A program made the position numbers and the translations under genes. Shown piece by piece: positions 33,960 through 45,356 of a DNA stretch of 64,000 bases. The number at the start of each line of letters is the position of its first letter. The stretch's first letter is position 1. The notes below the pieces were generated by a model, which had not been told where the DNA came from, did not search any database, and was given only the letters and a program-made list of their open reading frames with translations. The stretch is from Bactrocera neohumeralis (lineage: Eukaryota > Arthropoda > Insecta > Diptera > Tephritidae): assembly GCF_024586455.1 (NCBI RefSeq), contig NW_026089623.1, positions 7,970,204 to 8,034,203 on the forward strand, given 5' to 3'.

Positions 33960-34340
33960 TGCCCGGTTTCACAGTCCATACTTAAGTTGTGCCTAAATAA
34001 AATCTTAGCTAAGTATTGTTGCAAACTGAGTAGTCGTTTGCGTTTCACAGTCAATGCTTAATTTCTATAAAATTTTATTATGATATATGGCAACGTTATG
34101 GGCAACATATGTTTTACAAATGTCATTCATAAAAATATGTTTGAAATATTTAAATTATAACAGACAATACATAAATTTGCGAGGAAAATTATATCAAAAA
34201 TTGATGAAAACAACAAAAGAACCCCAAATTTCATCACTAGCGAGTCGGAGCACCTATGGGAACTGAAGGAAAAGTATAAGCTGTTATTGAGTGCAAACGA
34301 ACGGACACTTGCCCTACGCTACGAAAGATGTCGCTGAAAA
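33960..34340 (+). other. Possible nested Harbinger-type fragment
   Basis: It begins near GCCCGGTTTCACAGTC, a start that looks like a MITE terminal repeat, with TTTCACAGTC repeated about 90 bases on. It ends with a short frame, RTPNFITSESEHLWELKEKY, that resembles the Myb-like accessory protein of Harbinger elements. A matching right end was not found. It would explain why the Helitron is interrupted here. Confidence 0.33.
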
Positions 34341-34387
34341 TTCAAAGCAAATTCAAAGCAAAAATCAGCTGTTATTTAAGCATTGCT

Positions 34388-34714
34388 TAAGCCTCCCATT
34401 TTCAGTGCTTATGCCACCACATATTCTTCGGTTGAAGATTGGTTCAATTATTATTCTTCTGCGTAATTTGAATCCCCCTCATCAAAAATTTAACAGGGAA
34501 TATTCTTGAAGCAACCATTTTGACTGGAAAGTTTAAAGGAGAAGTGGTCCTGTTGCCCCGTATTCCAATGATACCGTCAGAATCTACGATACCATTCAGA
34601 AGACTACAGTTTCCTATTCGTTTAGCTTTTGCCATGTCCATTAATAAGTCTCAAGGCCAAACAATGCCCATTTGTGGGTTAGATTTGGAAAACCATCAAA
34701 TCTATTTGTGTTAG
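34388..34714 (+). pseudogene. Helitron 2 PIF1-like helicase fragment
   Basis: C-terminal helicase motifs are spread over three frames: LKIGSIIILLRNLNPP, then GEVVLLPRIPMIPSES, then RLAFAMSINKSQGQTMPICG, the last being the conserved motif near the C-terminus. The homologous segment of Helitron 1 is at 3990-4320. A deletion and frameshifts make it nonfunctional, and the ATPase motifs are absent. Confidence 0.8.
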
Positions 34715-35518
34715 CTCGAGACAGGTTAACCAAAAATATTGTGCACCAATTAGTGCTAAGTTAAATTAAAATGTTTATAATTCAAAAAAATAAATACTAG
34801 TATTAAAAATTAAGAATTATCTATCCTAAGATTATAAAATTAAATGTTACATGTTATCAACTAACAATTTTGTAATTAACTTATTTGTTAAAAACTTGAA
34901 TATAAAATCAAAAATGAACTATTTTATGAAAATTTGTGCTAATTATCAACTCTACCAAAATTTTCAACAATAATTTTAAAAATTTTGACCTCAAGTTCAA
35001 ATCTCAATCCCGTGGATTTTTATACCAGATATATACTAAGGTTTCCGTCTTTATTCATAAATAATAATTTCACTGTAGTGAATAGTTTACTACAACACAG
35101 CAAATCTAAAAGTGAGGAAATGTTCATTCTGAGTATTCGAATGATTCACACCGATTTATCGTGTAAGTTCAAAATTTTACAGTTTCATATGTATGTACAT
35201 ACATAGGTATATATGTGGCATGTTAGCGTGTTGGAGAGCCATCTTCTTTATTTGTTTACACGCTACACAACAAAACAAAGAACGAACTTCGCCAAAAATA
35301 TTTAAATTGATCAGAGACGTTATTCCCTGAATATATTAACATTCCATACAAACAAATGGCCTTGAACAGAGTTCAAAAAGCGTTATCTATTTCTAATAAA
35401 AATTGGGCGGGGCGAAGTTCGCCGGGTCAGCTAGTATATTATATACATATATATGTATATCAAATTCCTTGAATTTCGATCCTCTGGTTGACGTTTTACA
35501 CCTTAAAGTATTTCCCTT

Positions 35519-35745
35519 GCTTTGATTCTTGTAATTTGCAAGAGTATAAAATTTTGGGTAGCACCCGAATTTAGCACTTCCTTACTTAATTATAATAATG
35601 ATACAGTTTGGCTGCACCTGAACTTATCCCAAGAAAAAATGACTATTTAACTCAAAGAAACCAAGTTAGGGAGCGCTGACTTCAGGTGTTACCGAACATT
35701 TTATACTCTCGCAACTCGCAAGAATCAAAGCTCGGAAAATTCCTT
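35519..35745. repeat. Inverted pair of N1-like ends
   Basis: The left arm (GATTCTTGTAATTTGCAAGAG then TATAAAATTTTGGGTAGCAC) is mirrored by the right arm ending AACTCGCAAGAATCAAAGC. Both carry the TATAAAATnTT and ACCCGAA/ACCGAAC signatures of repeat N1. About 75 bases separate them. It may be a short fold-back derivative or two ends joined by deletion. Confidence 0.5.
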
Positions 35746-35784
35746 CAAGCAAAACTTTATGTTAAGGGTTATATACAGATCTTC

Positions 35785-36885
35785 TTCTTAGCTAACGTAG
35801 ACACCTCTTAAGCGGGTTTAGTCGAGTTAACAACAACGCGCCAGTCGTTTTTGCAATTTGGCGCCATTTCGAGATTACAAGGGAAGCCAGGTCCTTAACT
35901 TGGCATTTCCAACGAAGTGGAGGTCTTCCATTTCCTCTGCTTACCCCGGCGGGTACTGCGTCGAATACTTTTAAAGCTGGAGTGTTTTCATCCATTCGAA
36001 CGGCATGACCTTGCCAGCGTAGCGGCTGTCTTTTAATTTGCTGAACAATATCAATGTCTCATACAGCTCATCGTACCATCGAATGCGATTTTCGCCATGG
36101 CCAACGCGCCAAGGTCCATAAATCTTCCGCAGAACCTTCCTCTCGAAAACTCGTAACGTCGACTTATCAGTTGTTGTCATCGTACATGCCTCTGCACCAT
36201 ATGTATAGCAGGACAGGAATAATGAGTGAGTTTGGTTTGGTTTTTGTTTGTCGAGAGAGGACTTTACTTCTCAATTGCCTACTCTGTCCGAAGTAGCACC
36301 TTTTGGCAAAATTTATTCTGCGTGGGATTTCCAGGCTGACATTGTTGGTGGTGTTTACGCTGGTTCCAAGATAGACGAAACTATCTACAACTTCAAAGTT
36401 ATGACTGTCAACAGTGACGTGAGAGCCAAGTCGCGAGCGCGACGACTGTTTGTTTGATGACAGGAGATATTTCGTCTTGCCCTCGTTCACTACCAGACCT
36501 ATTTGCATTGCTTCCTTGTCCAGTCTGGAGAAAGCAGAATTAACGGCGCGGATGTTGAGGCCGATGATATCAATATTATCTTACAGAAGATGGTATCTTC
36601 TCTGTTTAGTTCTGCAGCTTGAATTATTTTCTCCAGAAGTAGGTTGAAAAAGTCACACGAAAGGGAGTCGCCTTGCCTGAAACCTCGTTTGGTGTCGAAC
36701 GCCTCGAAGAGGTACTTCCCGATCCTGATGGAGCTTTAAATGTTGCTAAACGTCAGTTTGCACAGCCGTATTAGATTTGCGGAGATATTAAATTCAGACA
36801 TCGAAGCATAAAGGCAGCTCCTTTTCGTGGTGTCAAAAGCAGTTTTGAAATCGGCGAAGAGTTGGTGCATGCCTTCTCACGGGAT
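35785..36885 (-). mobile_element. RTE LINE copy 2, 5'-truncated
   Basis: The 3' end is at 35785 (TCTTCTTCTTAG on the plus strand), followed inward by C-terminal coding: FDAVPAGVSRGNGRPPLRWK, RVFERKVLRKIYGPW, VVNEGKTKYLLSSNK, GSHVTVDSHNFEVVDSF and LGTSVNTTNNVSLEI. The region 36600-36880 holds reverse-transcriptase coding up to KLLLTPRKGAAFMLRC. Several frameshifts and a small loss near the YADD box make it inactive. It abuts a hAT fragment at 36886. Confidence 0.82.
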
Positions 36886-37105
36886 GCATAATTGATGTTG
36901 TTTAATACACTGTGGATGAATTCGCAAAGCAACACGAACTCAAAATTTAGCATTTTTGTTTTAATACTCTCTGCTTCACTACGCTCATCTTTATTAGGAC
37001 TCTTTAGAACTATTTCTGATAATGCTTTGATAATATCGAAATAACAAGGTTTAGTTGCAGACCTGAATTAATGTACCTACTGCAGGAGGCTTACATTTTT
37101 CAAGA
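36886..37105 (-). pseudogene. ZMYM1-like hAT transposase fragment
   Basis: The minus strand reads ATKPCYFDIIKALSEIV, an acidic linker, then AESIKTKMLNFEFVLLCEFI and VLNNINYAS. This matches the region of ZMYM1-type hAT transposases that follows the KPLSDTRWESR motif. It belongs to the same family as 47966-48440 and 50480-51600, and the RTE copy cuts it off. No terminal repeats were found. Confidence 0.6.
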
Positions 37106-37954
37106 TATTTCGCATTATACTATGAGCTGTAGCCGAAATTTATTGACTTAACTGACATCAATATGAGTGGCAAAATCAAATAAAATTTAACCACTATATT
37201 GACCAGTACAAAAAAGTTTATTGAGATTAGTTTACTTACTCCTGATACAGCACTAGGTTTTTAATCGTTCTCAATGAAAATCTTAACTCAATTCCACAAT
37301 AAAACTTAGATCAACGAGTAATAACCCGCACATTTCACTATCCGTCAAATTGACAACACTGCCAACCTACAGAACGAATTTAGAGAAATATCTTAGGCAT
37401 AACTTTTGAAGTTCTCTCAACTGAGTTGTCATAATTCAAGTCGGGTTGCCTGTCATATTTATGTTGAAAATGGGAGAAATTTCCAAAAATTCAGTTCGAT
37501 CGAGATTTCTGGTAAGGCTTCGAGGGCCCCCTGAGGCTGTCTTCCAACAAGTGAGTAGTTTCTTGGTTAGAAAAGGAGGTATAGAATATTTATAGGAGCT
37601 TCGACGTGTCCTTCTAGGTTTTACAAACTTCATAGAAAACTTTTTATACCCTATTCAGGGTATAAAATTGCATAAAAATGCACCATTCGATATTCTAAGA
37701 AATTGCGTATGAATTACAATCATATAATCTTATTATGATGTACTGCTTGCTACAAAATCATATTTCGAAAATATTTCCACAACATTTTATTAAAATAACT
37801 CACACATTAATAGATATATTAGACAAAAGTTCACAATAATGAGGAAAATTATTGTATGTTGTACAAAGCGTCCATTTTCATCACCAAGGTATATTATAAT
37901 CAAAAAATGTCCACTTAACTTTGTTAAAATAAGCCGTTGCGGATATATTTTTAA
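37106..37954. other. Noncoding DNA
   Basis: No gene seen. At 37645-37675 TATACCCTATTCAGGGTATA forms a short hairpin like those at the ends of other repeats here. The segment 37255-37345 has an AACTTAGATCAA-like motif resembling 33990-34060. Confidence 0.4.
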
Positions 37955-38330
37955 GCTCTTCATACTCACGCATTTCGGTCGCTCTCTTTTTCTGTCTGCA
38001 AATGCGACTCGCTTCCTTCTTTAACTTTAGGTATCTAACCCATTCCGCACGTGTTGTGGTCGATTGTAACGTTGCGAAGTCTGCTTTCTCTTCGCTGCGG
38101 CACTCTCATCATAGCAGCTGTTCTTTTGCATTATCCGAAAACAAATGATTCCGGTTGCAACTGTACGTAAGGAGCTTGAAATGCCGTCCCACAGTTCCCT
38201 TATACCGAATTGTTGACGAGTGCTCGTCGAGAGCGGAGTGCAAGTCGAATAAAAAATCGTTCGACTGTCTGTTGTGATTGCAGCTTCTCGAACCTCCTTG
38301 TGTTTGTTGACGTGAGTTTTCATGAAATTA
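37955..38330 (-). mobile_element. RTE LINE fragment (linker region)
   Basis: Coding similarity to 46730-47130 of the RTE copy: STRQQFGIRELWDGISSSL, then residues around ESAAAKRKQT, and on the far side a segment antisense to REASRICR and MREYEEL. Only the zone between endonuclease and reverse transcriptase is present, and neither true end is seen. Frames are broken. Confidence 0.78.
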
Positions 38331-38479
38331 AAATAATAGTTTTTTTCCCTCGGCAATATGTTCAAATATCTTTGAACATGTTTTTCTTAGACAATGCCGA
38401 AACAGTACAAAACGAACATATGTATGTATATCAATAAATGTGTGCATTGATAAATTAATGCTTCTAAACCATTTCTAGT

Positions 38480-39180
38480 GACCTCCTCGTAACGCACAAA
38501 GAGTAATTTGAAGTTGTCCTATAGCTACGGGAGAGACTCCACCATGGAATGGATGGCTGCAACATCTTCCAAGAAGTTGATAGCAGACCCGAAGACTCCC
38601 CTTACGAAGCGAGCCATGTCGATTTTGAACATCGACCTGTTCGAGGTCGACGACAGGATTAGTTCTATAAGACTATCGATGAACGCCGACTCAAACAGGT
38701 GCTACAAGCTTCCTCCGGTTCTGCCAGTGCCGCATAGGACTTCTTTTATCCCTCTAGTAACTTTCTTCTTGCCAATACCCGAAACTGATACTCCATTTCT
38801 GTCTCGCTCAGTCGGCCCTTGCAAGAGGGGTGATACTTCGCTCTTTTTGAACGTTTAGTAACCTCAGAAGTTCAGAGTAGTTTTCCTGACGGAGGTATTT
38901 TATTTTCGGAATGGGCCCCACTTTCCTTCCGTCTTGGTCAAGCAGCCAGTATCCTTTGCTAATCTTCTGGAGCCTTCATGACCTTGCCAAAGTAGAAGCT
39001 ATGGGTGGGTTACCACTTGCGTGATATCTGAAGTATTAACACTTTTGTTGCCACCTTGGCTCCTATTGGTTTGGTAAAGGTGAACGGGTCTTTCAGAGTG
39101 TATTGGTAGCTTTTTCCTCCTACGTCCCGTGACGCTTACTAGATGCCAATCGGGGTACCTCACCCAACCCTCCTTCTTTC
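38480..39180. other. GC-richer, coding-like block; unidentified
   Basis: A plus-strand frame runs from 38508 to 38858 (MEWMAATSSKKLIADPKTP and later FIPLVTFFLPIPETDT). The minus strand is also fairly open, with FKIDMARFVRGVFGSAINFL and KSEVSPLLQGPTERD. Composition differs from the AT-rich surroundings, so it is probably a relic of a protein-coding transposon. I do not recognise the family, and which strand coded is unsettled. Confidence 0.35.
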
Positions 39181-39276
39181 ATAACTGTTACTCTATGAAC
39201 ATGTGAAATCTGGCAAAAATCAGGCATGCTTACCTTAAGTCACTATTTAAAATGACATCTGAGTTTCGCTTAACAT

Positions 39277-39718
39277 CAGGGATGGGCACATTTTTAGCCC
39301 GCAAAGTTAGCAAAGTGCGCACGAGGGCTAGATGAGGGGAATATCAGTTTAGAGAGGGAGGGGCATAAAATGTTGCGAAAAAGATCAACTATATTCCTCC
39401 GTCACTGAATGTTCATCCCAGAATGGTTGCGGCAATACTGACATTGTACACAAATTAAAGAGTGGAAGTTTACTTCATATCGGAAGTTGAACAACAAAAA
39501 GAGGTAAACATAATTTGCAGGTTTTAGAGTTTCGCATTAATATTTGTTTATATTTACCTTTGCATGGTGGGAAATTCTAATCACAGGTAGGACAAATTAT
39601 ACGAGTTATACTTGTATCTAAAAACAATTTTATTTAATAAGAAAAAGCACATTTTAAAACTTCACAACACCTTATGGTTGTTCCTATTTTGTTCACACCA
39701 CTGTACATGCGATAGAAC
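39277..39718. mobile_element. hAT-like MITE R2, copy 1 (uninterrupted)
   Basis: It begins CAGGGATGGGCACA and matches 51608-52501 along its length, except that copy 2 contains a 433-bp insert. The end is near GATAGAAC. CAGGGATGGG resembles the start of hAT elements. No coding frame is seen, and no clear target duplication was found at this copy. Confidence 0.65.
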
Positions 39719-40194
39719 AGTAATGGTGGTGATGCCAGTTGTAAAAATTCATTTTAGCTACAATTGGGAAAACTTTTCTCAAGTTGTGGGCTTTTATACG
39801 TACATATGTAAGGCAGTTTTATATATCTGCATATATAAAAAAAGATACTTGTGACCATAATATATATTTTGTTTGAACATATTGCAGTTCCATTTAATGT
39901 AAATGCTTATATAAATATATATTAAATATATATATACATATATATAAATATATATTAATGTTTGTGATATTTTTAGTTTGGTTGTTATATCAAAATTTTC
40001 AAAGAATTGAGGTTTGTTTCTATAATTGTTCTGTTAAATTTTAAAAATCTAAGTTGCCTCTGGAAATGTATAAAAATAATAATACGCGCTATGGAGAGAG
40101 AACATATATTTTCAAAAATATAAGAAATCATCAAATAAAAATATATTTGCACGGTATGGCATTATTGATTGAGAGTGGCTAAGCACACGAATAG

Positions 40195-40290
40195 AATACA
40201 AACGCTAATGGCAGAAACATCGTATTTCGCTACGAGTGGCAAGCGTTTTGTTCTCGTTTTCATCCGAACAATGTTGGCATTACTCAAGAA
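40195..40290. repeat. Dispersed repeat shared with 55776-55875
   Basis: AACGCTAATGGCAGAAACA and the following stretch to GAACAATGTTGGCATT recur at 55776-55875 with small changes. No coding capacity. Confidence 0.7.
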
Positions 40291-40739
40291 CAGTAGAATG
40301 GAAGATAGAAAAATGAGGTAGAGTAGTGTAACAAACTTGACGTTATTTTACAAATAAAAGCATAAAATAGCTATATTATAGCTCTATTATATCATTTGTA
40401 ATAACAAGTGATAATTTAAAGCAAAAATATTTACTTATTTACTTGTACATGTAGTAAGATGAACAACGACGTTTTTAGTTCACTGTCGTGCTGCTGCAGT
40501 CTGTCGCAGTCATTGTGTTTACACTTTGACGCGTTTTCACGGGGAAAACCCCAAATCGTTGGAAATTCTATGGTAAGCGGGCGGTAGAAGCGGTGTTGGC
40601 TTACCATTCACATTGCGCTCTCATAAGATTCATTTGGGCATATGTGTTTGAAGAAACAGTGGTTCATAAACTGAAGTTATTATTAAAATTATTTTTTAAT
40701 AAGAAATTTAAAGAAATAACCTGGTTTGGAACTTTTTGA

Positions 40740-41098
40740 TTCGAAAATTATATCTACTATATGTTTGGAAGTACCTACACTTGTGAACAATTTTTTTCAA
40801 TAATGAAATTAAACTAACATAAAGTAAGAAGTACAAGTAGGCGATCTGATTTTAATTTTGGTACAATAATGCGTTTAGCTACAACAATTGAGATTTAAAA
40901 AAACATAGAATATATTATTTGAAATAAGCTAAATTAAATGCTGTTATAATGACATATTAAAAAAATGATGATTAAAATAAAATATTTATAATACTTTTTG
41001 TTATTTGTCTTACATTTTATAAATTTATAGTAATTACAAAGATCTTAAAATTGTTAAGCAATTTTACAGTTAATACCCACAGTGCAACTTCCCATATA
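40740..41098. repeat. Dispersed repeat shared with 62212-62560
   Basis: About 350 bp from GGAAGTACCTACACTTGTGA to CAACTTCCCATATATGCGCG match 62212-62560 at high identity. One copy lies just before the gypsy LTR and the other just beyond the truncated BEL LTR. It is noncoding and no terminal repeats were recognised. Confidence 0.75.
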
Positions 41099-41105
41099 TG
41101 CGCGC

Positions 41106-41177
41106 GCTCTCATTTGTAAACATGGTGTGGCAAAATACGTTGCTCTCATTTGTAAATATGGAGTGGTAAAATATGTT
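41106..41177. repeat. 36-bp unit repeated twice
   Basis: GCTCTCATTTGTAAACATGG and the following 16 bases at 41106-41141 recur at 41142-41177, and a third partial start follows at 41178. It lies immediately before the gypsy LTR. Confidence 0.8.
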
Positions 41178-41206
41178 GCTCTCACTTCCCTCTTCATGTT
41201 TGCCCG

Positions 41207-41614
41207 AGTTAATACATGACTAACACTGTACCCAACTGATAATAGCTACCACACATATACATCTGCCTAGCAATAAGCTGACATCACTTACTATAAGATA
41301 ACACTATCCAAATAACTAAACTAATTGTCATCCACATCAGTAATTTTCCACTTCAGTACTTTTCCACAATAGAATAGAAACCACAAAACTACAACTGATA
41401 AATATATTACTTTGAAGCTAAGTTCTTGTATAAATACAACCACTGATAAATATATTACTTTGAAGCTAAGTTTTTTGTATAAATACAAGAACCCGCTTGT
41501 ATACAACATTTTTTTCTGTTCATAAAATTCACACTGTTTAAGTGATTAAATAAAGATCGCTCTACGGAGCTAAAAATATATTTTTTAGAAAATAATAAAG
41601 TGTAAACTTTAATT
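41207..41614 (+). repeat. Gypsy 5' LTR
   Basis: The limits are inferred from AGTTAA at 41207 and TTTAATT just before the primer-binding site. Inside are a 48-bp direct repeat (41395-41442 and 41443-41490, each with TTGTATAAATACAA, a possible TATA box) and AATAAA near 41548, a possible polyadenylation signal. No second LTR is available to confirm the edges. Confidence 0.6.
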
Positions 41615-41631
41615 AGCGCCCGAGCAGGGAC
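41614..41631 (+). other. Primer-binding site, Lys-tRNA type
   Basis: TAGCGCCCGAGCAGGGAC directly follows the LTR. It differs in two positions from the 18-mer complementary to the 3' end of lysine tRNA (the Lys3 type). This is the start point for minus-strand DNA synthesis. Confidence 0.72.
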
Positions 41632-41774
41632 ACACTAATAAAAAGGAGTCAGAATAAATTCCTTAACAAGTGAAGGATATAAAAACATATCCTAGGAAAG
41701 TGTCCCAAAACTAAAAAGGACTTGTCAGCAAAAAAGGATTCGATACAAAAATCCTTCGAGGACAAGAAATAAGG

Positions 41775-42932
41775 TTGAATCCAGTAACTAAAATTCAAGC
41801 AAATTTTCAAACCGGTCTAACAAACCAAATGGTTGAACACGCTGCAGAAATCCTAGCACTTCAAATAATCGTGCAAGACCTACAGAAAAAATTCGCCGAA
41901 GCTCAAATAGGTAATACACCAATAATAGAAGCCCAGGATGAAATCTGTACATACACTGATCCCAAAGAAGTCGACTTAGGACTCTTCAAATCAGCAATAA
42001 CAGTGTTTAGTGGAGATTATCACGAATACAGAAATTGGAGAAAACTAGCAATAACTCTAATGAATACTGTGAAAATATTTCGTGGACAAAACATTTACAC
42101 TGTAGCCCTGATCCTTCTCAGAGGAAAGATCACAGGACGAGCTGCACAAATCCTCATCAACAACAACACAAAGCTAAATTTCGATGAAATCATAGACCGC
42201 CTAGACGACTCGTATGCAGATCAACGCCCACTCTATGTACTCGAGGAAGATATGATGAGAATACGACAAGGAGAAAAACCTCTCCACATATACTATGATC
42301 ACCTGAACCAAGCACTCAACGGAGGATTATCCAAGATAGAAATGTCACACAAAAATGAATTTGTGATAGAAGTTCTATCAAAAGAAGTGCAACTAAAAGC
42401 GATACGTACATTTATCGCAGGATTAAGAAGTACAGCAACAAAAAACGCACTGTACTCCAGAAATTGCTCAAACCTGATGGAAGCCTACGGTATAGCAAGG
42501 ACCATGCAACATGACACTCATAATCACCAACTGGAACACATACCCAGAACATACCAGAAGAGTCAGCAACAATGGCAGAGACCACAAATATACCCACCTC
42601 TTCAACCAACTTTCGTGCAACAAACACAGCCAGTGGTACCAATGGATGTAGATCCTTCCTCAACAAGATTCAGAAGACAACCATACAATCCACAACCACC
42701 ACAATTTCAGCAGACAAGCAGACAAACACCGAATCCCTTCAAAACAGTAATGCAACGAGTAGGAGAACAATTCAAGAGAAGCACAGACGAATCATCAAAT
42801 ATAAATCAACGCAAAGCGCAGCGGATCAACCAAATGAATGATGCACAAACTAATGAAGATAACATATCACTCTGCAATGAAGCAGCTAGCGTAAGTTATA
42901 AAAATACTAACCAACAAAAACATTTTTTATAA
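41775..42932 (+). CDS. Gypsy gag polyprotein
   Basis: An open frame of 385 residues. The core shows DLGLFKSAITVFSGDYHEYR, LRGKITGRAAQILINN and FIAGLRSTATKNALYSRN, typical of capsid in the gypsy group. The C-terminal third is rich in Gln and Pro (QQTQPVVPMDVDPSS) and has no zinc knuckle. It is the only intact frame of this element. Protease follows about 27 bases after the stop in another frame, which suggests frameshifted translation originally. Confidence 0.83.
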   Translation: MNPVTKIQANFQTGLTNQMVEHAAEILALQIIVQDLQKKFAEAQIGNTPIIEAQDEICTYTDPKEVDLGLFKSAITVFSGDYHEYRNWRKLAITLMNTVKIFRGQNIYTVALILLRGKITGRAAQILINNNTKLNFDEIIDRLDDSYADQRPLYVLEEDMMRIRQGEKPLHIYYDHLNQALNGGLSKIEMSHKNEFVIEVLSKEVQLKAIRTFIAGLRSTATKNALYSRNCSNLMEAYGIARTMQHDTHNHQLEHIPRTYQKSQQQWQRPQIYPPLQPTFVQQTQPVVPMDVDPSSTRFRRQPYNPQPPQFQQTSRQTPNPFKTVMQRVGEQFKRSTDESSNINQRKAQRINQMNDAQTNEDNISLCNEAASVSYKNTNQQKHFL

Positions 42933-42958
42933 GGTATCACGGTCTTCCCACCCTAAGA

Positions 42959-45356
42959 CGCTCTGCACCAAACAGAAGATTCGTGTACATATTGATAGAT
43001 TCTGGTGCCACAAGTAGCTATGTGAATAAAAATTATCCATTTGCAGAAAGAATTAAATTAGGCAAACCTATTAAAATCAATACATTACATGGAACTTCAG
43101 TAGTTACCCACAAAAGAGAAATTAATCTCGTAGGATTTGACTTAGATTTTTACGAAACAGAAGAATTAAAAGAATTTGATTTAATATTAGGAGAAGATTC
43201 ATTAAGAAAAATGAAAGCAAAAATAGATTTATTCGAATATTCTATAACATTTAAAAAAATATCTGAACAAGTAAAGGAACAAATTAATTATACTATAGGA
43301 GACAAAACTTATGAAAAAGAAATAAAAGAATTAATGAATAACAATAATAACAATGAACTGTTACCTTTTACAACCACAATACAAGCAGAGATCAGGACTG
43401 AAACCAAAGAACCTGTTTGGGTACGACAATACCCCTATCCATATGCGGATCAGGACTTTGTCGAAAAGGAAATACAGAAGCTATTAAAAAATAACATAAT
43501 ACAAAAAGTTAAAGCCCATATAACTCACCAATATGGACAGTCTCAAAAAAAGGATTAGATGAAGAAGGTAAGCAGAAAAAAAGAATGGTTATAGACTTCC
43601 AAAAATTAAATAAACAAACGATAGCAGATAGATACCCTATTCCAGATATAACTATGACTCTCCAGAATTTAGGGAAAGCCAGATACTTTACAACAATTGA
43701 CTTAGAATCAGGATTCCACCAAATTATGATAAAACCAGAAGACAGAGAAAAAACCGCATTTTCAGTCAATGGAGCCAGATATGAATTCCTTCGCCTACCG
43801 TTCGGCCTAAAGAATGCTCCAGCCACATTTCAAAGATGTGTCGACGACATACTGAGACCCTTTATTGGAAAATGTGCATATGTATATATCGACGATGTAT
43901 TAATTTACTCTTCTGACCCAAAGTAACATATTAAAGACATCACTAATATTATACATACCCTACATGCAGCCAATATGAAAATCTCAGAGGAAAAATCTAA
44001 TTTTTTTCAAACAAAAACAGAATTCTTAGGACATATCATAAACAATGGAAGAATTACAGTAGATCCAGGGAAAATCGAAGCTATAGATAGGTATAAAATT
44101 CCTGAAACACTAAAGGAATTACGATCATTTTTAGGACTACCCTCCTATTTTAGAAAATTCGTGAAGAACTTCGCACATATATGCAAGCCATTAACAATTT
44201 ACCTAAGAGGAGAAAACGGAAATATTTCAAAAAATAAAAGTAATAACGTAAAGTTACAATTAGATAAAGAAGCACTAAATGCTATAAATGAAATAAAAAA
44301 TAAATTAAAAGAAAAAGTTGAACTTATCAACCAGATTTTAATAAAGGGTTTGACTTAACCACAGATGCTAGTAACTACGCAATAGGAGCAGTACTAAGCC
44401 AAGGAAGAAATCCTATATCATTCATATCAAGAACATTGACGAAAACGGAACAAAATTATTCTACAAATGAAAAGGAAATGTTAGCCATAATTTGGGCATG
44501 ACAGAAATTTAGAAATTATTTATACGGAATAGCAGACCTAACTATATACACAGACCATCAGTCTTTAATATTTTCCATATCAGAAAAAAAAAACCGAATA
44601 CTAAATTAAAGAGATGGAAAAATTTGATAGAAGAATACGGTGCCAAGCTAAAATACAAACCAGGGCATGAAAATATTGTAGCAGACGCTTTATCACGACA
44701 AATAAACATAATGTCAGATACATACGTCAATGCACTCAGCTGAATCATCCGCACCAAGAAACATAAAAATGATAGCAAAACCATTAAATTCATTTCAAAC
44801 CCAAATTATTTTAACACCGTCACAAACAAACGAAAAAACAACAACAACTATATTTCCGCGACACGAACGATTCGAAATAAAATATATCACTGAAGAATAT
44901 ATGATTCAAACATTAAAACAAATAATGAAACCTAAAATAGTAACAGCATTCCACACTGACTTAGAGACGTGGCATAAACAAAAAGAAAAGATAGCAAACA
45001 TATTTTCAACCTACTACAAAGTATTTACACAAAATAAACTACACGATATAATAGAACAAAAAGATAGGGAAAATATATTAGACTTTACACACAAGAGAGC
45101 ACACAGAAACGCTCTAAACAACTATAAAGAAATATTAGAAACTTGTTATTGGCCAACACTAAAACGAGACACAGAAAAGATAGTGAAAAATTGTGTCAAC
45201 TGCACGGAGAATAAATATGAAAGGAAACCAATTAAACAATTATTAGGAAAAAGCCCAGTACCAAATACTCCAGGCACATCAGTACAAATGGACATATTTT
45301 ATATAAATGGCAAAAGTTATCTCTCTTCTATAGATAGATTTACTAAATACGCATCT
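42959..45356 (+). pseudogene. Gypsy pol: protease, reverse transcriptase, RNase H, partial integrase
   Basis: Aspartic protease: LIDSGATSSYVN near 42990. Reverse transcriptase: [38 protein letters not shown] and [11 protein letters not shown], so the catalytic box is present. RNase [28 protein letters not shown] and YTDHQSL, with stops. Integrase zinc-finger zone: KRAHRNALNNY and NCVNCTENKY, ending DRFTKYAS where the RTE begins. Lesions are a shift near 43510, a stop at 43924, a stop at 44356 and several stops at 44500-44690. It cannot make a working enzyme set. Confidence 0.85.

Larger units (their letters stand above)
33372..35434 (+). mobile_element. Helitron 2, defective
   Basis: It starts TCTTAATATATGTATAAAA at 33372 after a host A and ends GGGTCAGCTAG at 35434 before a host T. 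The 3' hairpin GGCGAAGTTCGCC at 35411-35423 lies 11 bases before the end, as the family requires. Only a helicase fragment (34388-34714) remains of the transposase. At 2.1 kb it is nonautonomous. Another element seems to be nested at about 33960-34340. Confidence 0.8.
39719..41206. other. AT-rich noncoding region with dispersed repeats
   Basis: No gene. It includes two blocks found elsewhere (40195-40290 and 40740-41098) and a tandem repeat at 41106-41177. The stretch 39905-39960 is a TATA-rich microsatellite-like zone. Confidence 0.5.
41207..45356 (+). mobile_element. Gypsy-type LTR retrotransposon, truncated in integrase
   Basis: 5' LTR, primer-binding site, gag, protease, reverse transcriptase, RNase H and the start of integrase are in order. 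At 45357 an RTE LINE tail replaces the rest, and no 3' LTR was found. The LTR starts AGTTAA and ends AATT, as in errantiviruses (insect endogenous retroviruses). No envelope gene is in the window. Pol has stops and shifts, so the copy is inactive. Confidence 0.82.
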
